Below the pieces are notes generated by a model. That model was not told the origin of the DNA and made no database searches. It saw nothing but the letters and a program-made list of their open reading frames with translations. The position numbers were made by a program, and so were the translations under genes. DNA of 37,199 nucleotides from Stentor roeselii. Taxonomy: Eukaryota > Ciliophora > Heterotrichea > Heterotrichida > Stentoridae. Positions 17,904-27,402 of this stretch are shown piece by piece. The DNA lies in assembly GCA_006503475.1 (NCBI GenBank), contig RSEH01000354.1, forward strand, positions 1 to 37,199, given 5' to 3'. Every line of letters starts with the position of its first letter. Position 1 is the first letter of the stretch.

Positions 17904-19283
17904 TTAATCTTCATCTTCCAGGAATTCTCTTCGATCTCTTTCTTCTGGAGGTGTTTTTACCACGAATTTTTTTACTTTCTTTTCAGGAGGTTTACTTTTA
18001 GGCATTGCCATTCTTCCTATTTTCCTAGTTTTAGGATTTTTAGTTCTTTCATTATATCTTCTTACTTTTTCTAAGTTACTCTTGGTTTCTTCTTCAAGAG
18101 TCTTTTTCCTTCCAAGGTCTCTTCTTTCTTTCGCGAGTTCTTCAACTTTCTGCTTCGTGGCAATTGGGTCGATTTTACTAAGATCATCAAAAGCTCTCAA
18201 GTATAAGTCAAGTTCCTGCTCCATTCTTCCAAGTAACTGAAAACATCCTTGTTGTCCTTCATCATTATTAAGTTCAAGTGTTTCTCTTAAAGTTTCTTCA
18301 AGTTTCACTAAAATAGGAGAACCTGACCTTTCATCTTCTTTTTCTTTTTTTAGTTTAATTTCAAGTTGAGCACATCTTCTTTCTTTATCTTCAATAAGTT
18401 TATCATAATGTTGTTTTTCTATCACAAGTTTTTCCATTTTTTCATTAGTTTCACTTTCAAGTTTCTCAAATTCATGTTTTGCTTGTTCCAGGTTTTGCTC
18501 AAGTTCCTGAATCATCTGAATAAGTAACAAGTTCTCTTCAATCAAAGCATGGAATATTTCAGTGAGCATGTCAGGGTCAGCCGTTTTATCAACAGGGCGA
18601 TTACTAAGAAGTGTATCAAGAAATTCTTTATAATTCCTGCACTCTGCAAGACTATCTTCATATTTTTGTATCTGGTTTAAAAGTTGTTGAACTTCTTCAG
18701 TCAAAGAGTTGATTTCATGAGTCAAGTCAAGTTTTTCCTTATTAAGTCTTTTAGCTTCTTTCATAGCGTCATGACTTTCACGTTTACATTCATCCCAATA
18801 GTCGTTAAATCGGTTCATGTCTTCCATGAGCATATCTTCCGAGCTTTTCAGTCCATATTCACGTAAAAGTGCGAATTGTTCAAGTTTTTTTATCTCTTCT
18901 TTTTTTATGTCGATCATCATTTGAAGTAAAAACATTTCACGTTTTTTTCCTATTGTTTTGTGAATGTTTTCTTTTGTTCGTACCCGGTCAGTGACTAAAG
19001 CGGCGTGAGCGGCTTCTGCGACTGTTATTTTGTCGTCGTGCACCTTCATCTCACCGTCTACCTCGTCGATCTTTCGAAGGGCGCCCGCTCGGTTGAACTT
19101 TAAACCTTTTTCCCAGATTGGAAGACTGTTTGCTGCTTGTTTTTCTACTTTTTTACGAGTTTTCATCTCTTTTACGTTCAGGATCTCTTCGTCTGGAGGA
19201 ACGTCGAAGGGATTCTCGTGGGTTATGTCGAAGATCGTGGATTTTATTGGAGGCAGAGTAACTCCTGAAGTTTGAGATTTCAT
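17904..19283 (-). CDS. CFAP100: CFAP100 (CCDC37/MIA1-like) ciliary protein
   Basis: 459 residues, almost entirely coiled coil. The N-terminal NPFDVPPDEEIL motif, and the coiled segment at about 100-220 with KKREMFLLQMMIDIKKEEI and LLREYGL, match the CFAP100/CCDC37 family (DUF4200-type). In Chlamydomonas the counterpart MIA1/FAP100 forms the MIA complex with FAP73 on axonemal doublets and affects inner-arm dynein f/I1 motility; this is family knowledge. A basic C-terminal tail (KSKPPEKKVKKF) ends in acidic residues. It is shorter than the human protein, which is about 600 residues. It is convergent with the PX gene (29 bp between stops) and divergent from the PERK-like gene, with 358 bp between. 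Confidence 0.83.
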   Translation of the reverse strand: MKSQTSGVTLPPIKSTIFDITHENPFDVPPDEEILNVKEMKTRKKVEKQAANSLPIWEKGLKFNRAGALRKIDEVDGEMKVHDDKITVAEAAHAALVTDRVRTKENIHKTIGKKREMFLLQMMIDIKKEEIKKLEQFALLREYGLKSSEDMLMEDMNRFNDYWDECKRESHDAMKEAKRLNKEKLDLTHEINSLTEEVQQLLNQIQKYEDSLAECRNYKEFLDTLLSNRPVDKTADPDMLTEIFHALIEENLLLIQMIQELEQNLEQAKHEFEKLESETNEKMEKLVIEKQHYDKLIEDKERRCAQLEIKLKKEKEDERSGSPILVKLEETLRETLELNNDEGQQGCFQLLGRMEQELDLYLRAFDDLSKIDPIATKQKVEELAKERRDLGRKKTLEEETKSNLEKVRRYNERTKNPKTRKIGRMAMPKSKPPEKKVKKFVVKTPPEERDRREFLEDED

Positions 19284-19641
19284 TTTTATTATGTTGGAAA
19301 ATTTAAAGGGTTGGATTTTTGGAGGTTTTTGGATTTGGAATGAATTTAAAATTTTAAGGTTTTTAGGAGTTTTAGGGTTATGGGTTGGTTTTAGTTATTA
19401 GGGAAGATTCTTTTGGAGATGAGGAATTGTTTGATGATTTTGTTGGAATGTTTAAAAATATTCAATTTGAAGATTTAATGGAAATTTTTCATCAAATCTT
19501 CTAAATAAATGAAAATCTTAAGATTCCAAATAATCTCCATCCAAATTTAACCCAATCTAAAATATCATAAAAATAACTTCAATACATAATCAAGAAAATC
19601 TCATATTTCTGATACCTTCCATTTCGAAAATCACATAAATA
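19284..19641. promoter_or_regulatory. Probable two-way upstream region between CFAP100 and the PERK-like gene
   Basis: 358 bp with no gene. Composition flips in the middle: the CFAP100 side is G/T-rich on the + strand (so A/C-rich in CFAP100's own sense), and the PERK side from about 19500 is A/C-rich on the + strand. Each gene therefore has a G-poor leader on its own strand. No defined motif is recognised. Confidence 0.45.
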
Positions 19642-21867
19642 ATGTCATTATTCATCTTATCCCTCTTCCACGTCATTTCCCTCGCCTCCCCCTCCTCGGA
19701 TCTGATAATAGTTGAAACAGACGACGGTTCAATTCACGGCATTGACCCATCTCAAGGTTCCTCCCTTTGGAGTGTGATAGCAGGTCCTCCAATATCTTCA
19801 TCAAATTCTTTAAACCAACCTTTCGAGTTTTTGATATCATCTTCAGGTTCAATCCTTTTTCACAACAAAGAAAAAAGCGCATCTTACAAGTTGCCCTTCG
19901 ACGTTCAAGACATAATCACAAGCGGGCCATTTCGAATTGAAGAAATTCCAGACTTGATAGTCTACGGCAATAAAAACACTCAGATTCTAAGAGTGGACAT
20001 TTGCAATGGCGAGTATATCTTGCAAAGCTTTTCAGATAAAATGTGTCCTTTCAAGTCTTCTCCATTTGAAAATTACTTTCATATTGGAAGGGTTGACTAC
20101 AGCTTGTTTGCTTTGAATGAGCAGACAAATCTAGTGGTTTGGAATGCGAGTTACAGCAAATTCACTTCTTTTTCTAATATGATTGACAAGCCCAAGTCTC
20201 AGTCACTGGTTTTATATGAAAAAGACCATCTTATTTCAAAAAATGAAGAAAAAACACTTTGGAAGAAAAAATTTGAAAATAGGATTATTTCTATTCATAG
20301 TTATTCATCACATAAGTACTCTTTAGAAGGTATTGAACTTGAATACTTACTTGAAGAAAGTAACTTTTTATATCTTTACCCTGCTTTAATCATGATGGTC
20401 GTCACTGCAGCAGCCATCGGCTTTTTCCTCGGGAAAAAATACGTGACTCCCAAGACTTTAACCACTGAGCAGCTGGTTCCTTTATGCAAGTCGCCCATTC
20501 ACAGCAGAAATAATTCAGAGTCTGAAAAATGTTTAGCTTTATGTTCTTCAAAAGAAACCAAAGGCAGTATCATGTGTTTCATGTTGGCGCCAAAAAACAT
20601 CAACCTTGAAAAAATTTTAGATGAATCAAATAAAGAAAAATTATCTGAAAGAGAAGACATCATCTGTGAGAACTACTCAATAGGAGAATACGACCGAATC
20701 TCTAAAGTAGAAAATAATGAATTGATAGTTCAAGAGACTTACAAAACAACTTCTTCATATCTGATTGAAAATAATGAATCTCCTGCAATTTCAGCTATAA
20801 ATGTGAATATCTTGAAAAAAGGAGAACAGACTACTACAAATTTTCATACTTACCCTGAAGGCGACTTCACTGAAATCATCAAGTCACTTGACAATGGAAA
20901 CTACCACAAAAAGTTCGAAAAAATAAATGTGCTTGGAAGAGGCGGGTTCAGTGAAGTCCATTTAGCGAAACATCGACTTGACGACCAGTTCTACGCAATA
21001 AAAATAGTAAGAATAGAAATCGCTGAAAAACAACCTGTGACTTCTCATAAGCTCTTCTCAGAAGTTAAAGCAATTAAGACCTTACAGTCAAAATACGTTG
21101 TTCGGTACATCACTTGTTGGGTGGAATTCGAAAAAGACGACTCGATCAAACCTTTGATGGGAGAAAGTTCGTTTGAGTCCTCAGAAAGTCAAATTTCTTC
21201 AGTTTTAAGTAACTCGAATACTGAAAATTTCATGCCAGTCCTGCTGCATATTCAGATGGAGTACTGTTCTGGCATTACTTTAAGGGACTGGCTTGATCGA
21301 CCAGGAAGAGAAATCTGTCGAAAGCAGGTTTTTGAGTATTTTTACCAGTTGTTAAAAGGTATCAAGCACATTCATGAACGAGGAATTATTCATCGTGACT
21401 TGAAACCAGCGAATATTTTCATGCATGAAGAAAGAGATGGGGTTAAAGAAATCGTGACTTTGAAAATAGGAGACTTTAACCTTGCGACTTTTCTTTATAT
21501 GACATCGCATAATGGGTCTTTTGTTAAGATACAGAGAAGGACGAGGAATACTGGGACTCCTCTTTATTTGGCACCTGAACAGAGTACTTATGAGTATAGC
21601 AATAAAGTTGATATCTACCCACTTGGGATTGTTTTACTTGAACTTTGTTATAAATATAGCACTTATCATGAATTGCATCGATGTTTGAGACTTCTTACTA
21701 ATAAAAATCAACTCCCTGAGGAAATTAGAAATTTGTATCCTGTTGAAAGTGAAGTTATTTTACTTTTTACTAGTAAAAACCCGGAGAGTAGACCGGAAGC
21801 TCATGAATTTCTTAAAGGAGAACTATTTCAGAAGTGGAGAGCTGAAGTTGGAGGTGATATTTTTTAG
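19642..21867 (+). CDS. PERK-like eIF2-alpha kinase (ER stress sensor)
   Basis: 741 residues. A signal peptide covers about residues 1-16. The luminal region to about 240 has PQQ/propeller-type strands (DDGSIHGIDPSQGSSLWSV) as in PERK and IRE1. One membrane helix lies at about 242-264, and a cytosolic kinase domain at about 425-735. The glycine loop (GRGGF), Lys454 in YAIKIV, an insert after KDDS typical of eIF2-alpha kinases, and HRDLKPANIF (584-593) are all present. The metal-binding motif reads DFN (611-613) instead of DFG, and the usual DIYSLG is DIYPLG. The family phosphorylates eIF2-alpha to damp translation when unfolded proteins fill the ER. The insert between beta-4 and beta-5 is short compared with animals. 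Activity is likely but not certain because of DFN. Confidence 0.87.
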   Translation: MSLFILSLFHVISLASPSSDLIIVETDDGSIHGIDPSQGSSLWSVIAGPPISSSNSLNQPFEFLISSSGSILFHNKEKSASYKLPFDVQDIITSGPFRIEEIPDLIVYGNKNTQILRVDICNGEYILQSFSDKMCPFKSSPFENYFHIGRVDYSLFALNEQTNLVVWNASYSKFTSFSNMIDKPKSQSLVLYEKDHLISKNEEKTLWKKKFENRIISIHSYSSHKYSLEGIELEYLLEESNFLYLYPALIMMVVTAAAIGFFLGKKYVTPKTLTTEQLVPLCKSPIHSRNNSESEKCLALCSSKETKGSIMCFMLAPKNINLEKILDESNKEKLSEREDIICENYSIGEYDRISKVENNELIVQETYKTTSSYLIENNESPAISAINVNILKKGEQTTTNFHTYPEGDFTEIIKSLDNGNYHKKFEKINVLGRGGFSEVHLAKHRLDDQFYAIKIVRIEIAEKQPVTSHKLFSEVKAIKTLQSKYVVRYITCWVEFEKDDSIKPLMGESSFESSESQISSVLSNSNTENFMPVLLHIQMEYCSGITLRDWLDRPGREICRKQVFEYFYQLLKGIKHIHERGIIHRDLKPANIFMHEERDGVKEIVTLKIGDFNLATFLYMTSHNGSFVKIQRRTRNTGTPLYLAPEQSTYEYSNKVDIYPLGIVLLELCYKYSTYHELHRCLRLLTNKNQLPEEIRNLYPVESEVILLFTSKNPESRPEAHEFLKGELFQKWRAEVGGDIF

Positions 21868-22188
21868 AATTAATTAAAGTATGGTGTGAAGATTTAACTA
21901 TTTGGTGAAATGTTCTAATTGAGTGAGTAAGTAAAAAGGTTTTGTTTCTCGGCTTCGCTGATAGATAAAAGTTCTAAGAGTTCAAAAATATTGAATTTAA
22001 GTAAAAAGGTTTCATTTAGCATGTCTATTAAGAATATAAGTGAGCTAACTTTTCGAAAACATCTCAATTGATACCAATTTAAACCTTTCCAAAATTTCAC
22101 AAAATCCAAACCCACTCCAAACTAAAAAATCCTCTAAATCAAAAAAATATCCAAACCCCTCAAAAGTCCTCTAAACCGCTTTTATAAA
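21868..22188. other. Spacer between the PERK-like and PKG-like genes
   Basis: 321 bp, no supportable gene. A 14-bp direct repeat TAAGTAAAAAGGTT occurs twice, near 21928 and 21998. The last 110 bases before the PKG start are very C/A-rich and nearly free of G, the usual leader composition here. Confidence 0.5.
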
Positions 22189-24978
22189 ATGGGAAAATGC
22201 ACAAGTAAGGAAAAATCCGTCACAAACGGCCAACCTCGAAACAACGCCTCAACCCCGAAATCCCTGAAATCCCCAGAAAAAACCCAGCCATCAACCCCTT
22301 CAAAGCCCTTAGCCAAAGCTCTCCGATACTCAGCAGAACAGACCCAATTCTCAAAAAATCTTGCAAAATCAGGAGCACAAGCAACAGGAGTTAAAAGTCG
22401 TCCAGCAGTAGAAAACCCATCAAAAGACGTTACAAAGACCTTAAGCCGTAGTACGACCCTACGTCCGACCCTTGTGCGGAAGTTCACAACAGAGGCATCT
22501 TCAGCAACAATCAGCAAAGTGGTTCCAAATCAACAAGTCCAGAAAGAACTAGTCCTTGTGTTGAAGTCTCACTTTCTGTTCAACATGCTTTCAGAAGACG
22601 CGATAATGCAAATGGTGAAAGAAATGAAGTCTTTAATGTTGGAGCCTGGGCAGTTGATTTATCGTCAAGGGAATTATGGAAATACTTTTTATGTTGTTGA
22701 AAAGGGAAAAGTCGATGTGTTGGTTGATGGAGTCCCTTGTAATAGTTTGATGGCCAAGCAAAGCTTTGGCGAGCTTGGATTGATTCAAGACACTCCTCGG
22801 ACTAATACAGTTGTAACTGCTGAGAAAAGCTCTTTGAGGTCTATTGATAGGAACTCTTATCGTAATGTTCTGACGAAGGTTTATTCAGGAATGGATGAAG
22901 AAGGTGTTGGATTTTTAGAAGTTATTCCTTTATTCAAGACTCTTTCTGCAAGTCAATTGAATCAACTCGCAAATGTCACAACTACTAAAAAATACATGCC
23001 TGGTGATAAGATCATTATTGAGGGAGAAATGGGAGATAGTCTTTTTATTGTAAAAGAAGGAGTTGTGGATTGCTCGAAGTATGACCAGCATATCAGGGAT
23101 TTTAATAAAGGAGACTTTTTTGGAGAACAGGGACTTTTGTATCAGACGAAAAGAACTGCTACTTGCACTGCTGCTGGGAAAGCCACTTGTATTTGTATCA
23201 GTAGAAGTGACCTTGTCGCTTGCCTTGGGGTGGACCTTGAAGCAATTTTAAGTAAAAACACGATCAGAATCGCAATCACTCGTAATCAGTTCTTAAAAAA
23301 CCTCTCCGAAGTGCAGGTCGATATGGTCTTCGGGAAAATGTCAATAAAATCATATAAACCTGGAGAAATAATCTTGCCTAAATCAACTTTAAAATCGTCA
23401 AATCTTTTAATCATCCTCAAAGGATGCTTAACAACAGGTGATACTAAATTTCGACTTTATGACCTTATCGGTGATGAAGAGTTTCTTCTTGAAAACTGCA
23501 AAAGGTTCTTCAGAAATGACCTCACAGCTGAGCAGGAGTCAACAGTCGCAATGATCCCTAGAGTGACTTTTGAAGAAATCATTGGAGGAAACTTGAAATT
23601 TATTTCTCAAAAGAACAGTTTGATCACAATATTGAAAAAAATTCCACTTTTTAAAAATCTTCCTCAAAGTAAACTTCAAAGTCTTGTCTCGGTCTTGAGG
23701 GTTGAAGAGTTTCCTGCACAGTCAATTATTTTTAACCAGGGAGACTTGGGTGATAAGTTTTATTTGGTTAAAAGTGGCTCTGTTGAGATAGTCAAGAATG
23801 GTGAGTCGATTAGGAAAGTGGAAGTAAATGGGTTTTTTGGGGAAAGATCTGTTTTGCTTAATGAGCCAAGGGCTGCCACTGCTGTCACCATCGGCAATAC
23901 AAGTTGTTGGGTTATGAATAAAATCGACTTTTCCCATTTTGTTGATGGAAAAGCTCAGGAAGACTTGCGTAAGAGAATTGAACTACTCAATGATAACTTC
24001 AACTTGAATGACTTGATTTATTTGAAAACTATGAGCAAGGGAAAGAATAGTAAAAGTTTCTTGGTTTTCATGAAAAATACTTCGAAAATGTTTTTTTTAA
24101 GAACTGTCAGTCGAAATTCTTTGGCTTTGTTTAATGGGTATGAAAAAATACTTATGGAAAGAAATATTTTAAAAATGATTGATCATCCGTTTATTGGGAA
24201 AATTATCAAAACTTTTAAGGATAATTTGAGGATTTATTTCTTGATGGAATTCGTTCCTGGGCAGGATTTGTTTGATGTGCTTGCTGATTGGAATAAGATG
24301 GGAAATGAAAATGCGAAGTTTTATGCTGCTGGGATTGTTATTATATTGGAGTACCTGCATAGTTATAATATTGTTTATAGGGACTTGAAACCTGAAAATA
24401 TTTTGATTGATTCAGAAGGTTACCCGAAGATCTGTGATTTTACTTTTTCCAAAATCATTGAAAACAGAACCTATTCCATAGTAGGAACTCCTCATTATAT
24501 GGCTCCAGAAGTGATCTCAGGTAAGGGCTACAATCATACAGCTGATTATTGGTCATTAGGAGTTATGATATACGAGTTCCTTTTTAACAGTCTTCCCTTC
24601 GCAGCAAATGCAAGCGACTTATACTCGATCTACCAAAGTGTTCTTATTGGAAACTTCAATTATCCTTCTGGCACTCACACCGTTAAGCCTTTACTCGATA
24701 AACTTCTGGTGAAAAACCCGAACATGCGAGGAAATATAAAAAATATAAAAGAAAATCCTTGGTTTATAGGAATAAATTGGGATGATTACATAACAAAACA
24801 ATTGAATGCTCCTAGAAAACCCAAGATTAATAACTATGACAAGCAAATAGCAGGAAACAATGGAAAAAATGAACTATTTCTTAAAATTTCTGTAAGATTT
24901 ACTTAGAAAGAAGAAAGTCGAGAGGATGATGCTAAAAAAAATATTCATGGACCTCCTGGGTGGGATGAAGATTTTTAG
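22189..24978 (+). CDS. cGMP-dependent protein kinase (PKG)-like protein with altered catalytic residues; one 15-nt intron
   Basis: The coding sequence is 22189-24891 joined to 24907-24978, giving 924 residues. MGKC at the start suggests myristoylation and palmitoylation. Four cyclic-nucleotide-binding domains lie at about 128-230, 246-348, 364-465 and 482-585. Domains 1, 2 and 4 keep the FGE...R phosphate-binding cassette (the second with RTAT, a cGMP-type Thr); domain 3 has lost it. The kinase domain is at about 604-855. YRDLKPEN (730-737) and the GTPHYMAPE activation segment are intact, but the glycine loop is degenerate (MSKGKNSKS), the beta-3 lysine is Arg638 and DFG is DFT (750-752). Removing the intron restores the C-terminal GWDEDF motif typical of PKG/AGC tails. 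The four-CNBD layout is that of alveolate PKGs. It may be a pseudokinase or a weak kinase. Confidence 0.9.
24892..24906 (+). other. 15-nt intron (phase 0) hiding a TAG
   Basis: GTAAGATTTACTTAG has GT-AG ends and an A at position 10, and its last three bases are an in-frame TAG. Removal adds 23 residues ending in GWDEDF, the conserved PKG C-terminal motif, followed by a true TAG at 24976-24978. A naive prediction would stop here and lose the motif. Confidence 0.93.
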
Positions 24979-25548
24979 AAGAGATTAAGTATTGTAAAGA
25001 ATGTTTTGGTGAATTGGGTTATTTTAAAATGGTTTAGTATTATAAAGTATTTTTATTAGAACATATATCAACATTATTAATTACCACTTCAGATTGAAGA
25101 CTTTTCTTTGTAGGATTTAATAGAATGTGAGATAAAACAAAAAGTGAATCTCTTTTGTATGAATAAATCACAATAGAATCTTATTTTCACCTGATTTTGA
25201 AAAAAAGTTAATGATTAAATTATATTAAATACAATAATGATGTCACTTAAATTGTTTACTCATCTAAAACTACTCTAATTGGGAAAAAATCTATAAAATC
25301 TGTATCCAGATTAGACTGAAAATAAACAAATTATTCTATAAATTGCTCGAGTATTCATCCTTGCTTTTCTAAAATAATTGTTTAGTGCTTAATAAATCTT
25401 CATCAAATTACGTTTTCTTATCAATTTTATCCATCCCAGCCCTTATTCTCTATAAAACTAGTGATTGAACTCTGTTGAATTTATTAATTAAAATAAACTT
25501 GTGAAAAGTTTTCGCAATAAGCACTCATTATATTCAAGAATTCCATGA
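24979..25548. other. Convergent intergenic region, nothing recognised
   Basis: 570 bp between two convergent genes. It is very AT-rich, with no open frame of note, no tRNA-like cloverleaf that I can see, and no repeat. It presumably holds the two 3' ends. Confidence 0.5.
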
Positions 25549-25956
25549 TTATTCACTTAAACTATCTAAAATTTCATTGAAAGGCTCGAACTCCTTGTCA
25601 AGAACATGATCTACATCGAATTTGGCGTATTTAATCAAATCTGTAAGCTGAATATTCCTTACTTTTAATTCAACAAACCGCATATTCTCGTTGATCCTCC
25701 TATGAATCTTTTTATGATTTGAAAGTTGACTACAGTATCTGTACCGAACACCACAAAAATTGCATTCGTATGGTTTTTCTCCTTTGTGCATTGAATCATG
25801 TTCTCTAAGGTTTTGCATAGAAGACAGCTCACGATCACAAATAGTGCACTTGAACACTTTGGTTTTGAAGTGCTTGATGACTTGATGTCTCTTAAGATTG
25901 TAAGGATTGGTGTATGTCCTGCCACATCCATTTTCATGGCAAATATATTCTTTCAT
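25549..25956 (-). CDS. Three-finger C2H2 zinc-finger protein
   Basis: 135 residues. Finger 1 is C6-x4-C11-x12-H24-x4-H29. Fingers 2 and 3 have the C-x2-C-x12-H-x3-H spacing, and fingers 2 and 3 are joined by KGEKPYEC, close to the classic TGEKP linker. The first finger's x4 spacings resemble TFIIIA/Zap-type fingers. About 45 residues follow the third finger; they are acidic at the end and have no known domain. It is probably a nuclear DNA- or RNA-binding protein, with unknown target. The ATG at 25954-25956 starts only five residues before the first finger cysteine. Confidence 0.88.
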   Translation of the reverse strand: MKEYICHENGCGRTYTNPYNLKRHQVIKHFKTKVFKCTICDRELSSMQNLREHDSMHKGEKPYECNFCGVRYRYCSQLSNHKKIHRRINENMRFVELKVRNIQLTDLIKYAKFDVDHVLDKEFEPFNEILDSLSE

Positions 25957-26343
25957 TTATATCGAAATCCATTTCGGAATTGATGAAATTCTAAGATATT
26001 TATGAAAATGAAATATTGTTAAGAGGCTCATCCTTACATTTCTTGATAAATTATAATCGAATAGTTTAGTATAGCATATTGGTATCCTAATAATCCTTTA
26101 AAATTTCATCAATTCAAAAAGCATAACCCTTATTCTTTCTCTACCCAAAACAATAATCCTCCTCAATAAACCTACAATCCAATTATAAAATGATCAAAAA
26201 GTCATAAAAATAATCAAAAATGCTAAAAAAACCCTAAAAATTCTCTAAAAACCACAAAAAACCCTCTAAATCAAATGAAACCTGAATCTGAATCAAAACC
26301 CAAATTTAAAAACAATCACTAACCAATTAAGCAGGGGCCATAA
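25957..26343. promoter_or_regulatory. Upstream region shared by the zinc-finger gene and RFC3
   Basis: 387 bp between divergent genes. From about 26095 to 26330 the + strand is nearly G-free, with repeated AAAAACCCT/CTAAA words, and is the RFC3 leader side. No gene or defined motif is seen. Confidence 0.45.
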
Positions 26344-27399
26344 ATGTCATCAAAGTTATGGGTAGATAAATACCGTCCCAGTACTCTATCAGATCTTTCA
26401 TACCACAACGACTTAACCCGTCTCTTAGACCGTCTGGGAGAATCAGGAGACATTCCGCATCTTCTCTTTTACGGTCCTTCCGGAGCAGGTAAAAAAACCA
26501 GGATCCTTGCTCTTCTTCACAAGATATTTGGCGCGAATGTTCTAAAAGTAAAATGCGAAGTAAGGAACTTCAAAGCTGGGACTTTATCCACAGAAATCAC
26601 AGTTCTTCAAAGCAACGTGCACATTGACATGACTCCTTCAGACGTGGGCTTTAAAGACAAGGTGGTAGTCCAGCAGATGATAAAAGAAATCGCATCAAGT
26701 AAGAACCCAGACGGGCGGAGTTTCAAAGTCCTCATCCTCAACCAGGCGGATTATTTGACAGACGAAGCCCAAGCTGCCCTTCGTCGCACTCTAGAAAAAT
26801 ACACAGCAACTACCCGAGTCATCCTCGTCGCTAACTCACTTTGTCGCATCATCGCTCCTCTTCGAAGCAGATGCCTGGGAATCCGAGTGGCAGCTCCAAA
26901 TGAAAACGAAATAAAAGAAGTTCTATTAAAAATCGCGGCAGACGAGCGACAAAATCTTACTTCCTTGTTATTAAATCGCATTGTGATGAACAGTAACAGA
27001 AACCTTCGCAGGGCAATCATGATCATGCAAAGCGCACTTATTCAACATGGCAAACTTTCAGATGACTGCCAAATTCCAGTGCCGGAATGGGAAAAGTACG
27101 TGAAAGAAATAACGGCGAATGTACTTGAAGAACAGTCTCCTAAACAACTAAAGCTGGTACGTGGAAAGTTGTATGAAGTTATCGCGAACTGCATATCGCC
27201 CACTACTATTTTCATTGCTTTGACTAAAGAACTACTCATGCGGATTGACCCTGGGCTGAAGCCGTGGCTTATTCAAGAAGCAGCGAAATATGAACTTGTG
27301 ATGAAGTCAGGCTCGAAGCACATCATTCATCTTGAAGCTTTTATTGCACGGTTTATGAGCGGGTATAAAGACTTTAGTAACAATGTAACCTTTTCTTAA
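26344..27399 (+). CDS. RFC3: Replication factor C small subunit RFC3 (yeast Rfc5 type)
   Basis: 351 residues, full length for the family. It is a subunit of the clamp loader that places PCNA on primed DNA. The start LWVDKYRPSTL, Walker A GPSGAGKKT (44-52), LRRTLEKY, the arginine-finger SRC motif (LRSRC, near residue 175) and the C-terminal HLEAFIARFM all match animal RFC3. The Walker B equivalent reads VLILNQAD, so it lacks the usual DE, as is also normal for this particular subunit. The first ATG fits the family start. The stop TAA is followed by just TAA and then the ATG of SF3B1. Confidence 0.95.
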   Translation: MSSKLWVDKYRPSTLSDLSYHNDLTRLLDRLGESGDIPHLLFYGPSGAGKKTRILALLHKIFGANVLKVKCEVRNFKAGTLSTEITVLQSNVHIDMTPSDVGFKDKVVVQQMIKEIASSKNPDGRSFKVLILNQADYLTDEAQAALRRTLEKYTATTRVILVANSLCRIIAPLRSRCLGIRVAAPNENEIKEVLLKIAADERQNLTSLLLNRIVMNSNRNLRRAIMIMQSALIQHGKLSDDCQIPVPEWEKYVKEITANVLEEQSPKQLKLVRGKLYEVIANCISPTTIFIALTKELLMRIDPGLKPWLIQEAAKYELVMKSGSKHIIHLEAFIARFMSGYKDFSNNVTFS

Positions 27400-27402
27400 T
27401 AA

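Noticed and set aside
21915-22115. Minus-strand 66-codon frame between the PERK-like and PKG-like genes
   Set aside because: It has no ATG at its start (GTG), the usable part is only 35 codons, and it lies in a typical leader region.
24892-24906. In-frame TAG in PKG as stop-codon readthrough or code change
   Set aside because: A perfect 15-nt GT-AG intron removes it, matching two other introns in the window, and TAG ends other genes here (Rab copy 1, GAS2-domain, PERK-like, Hook).
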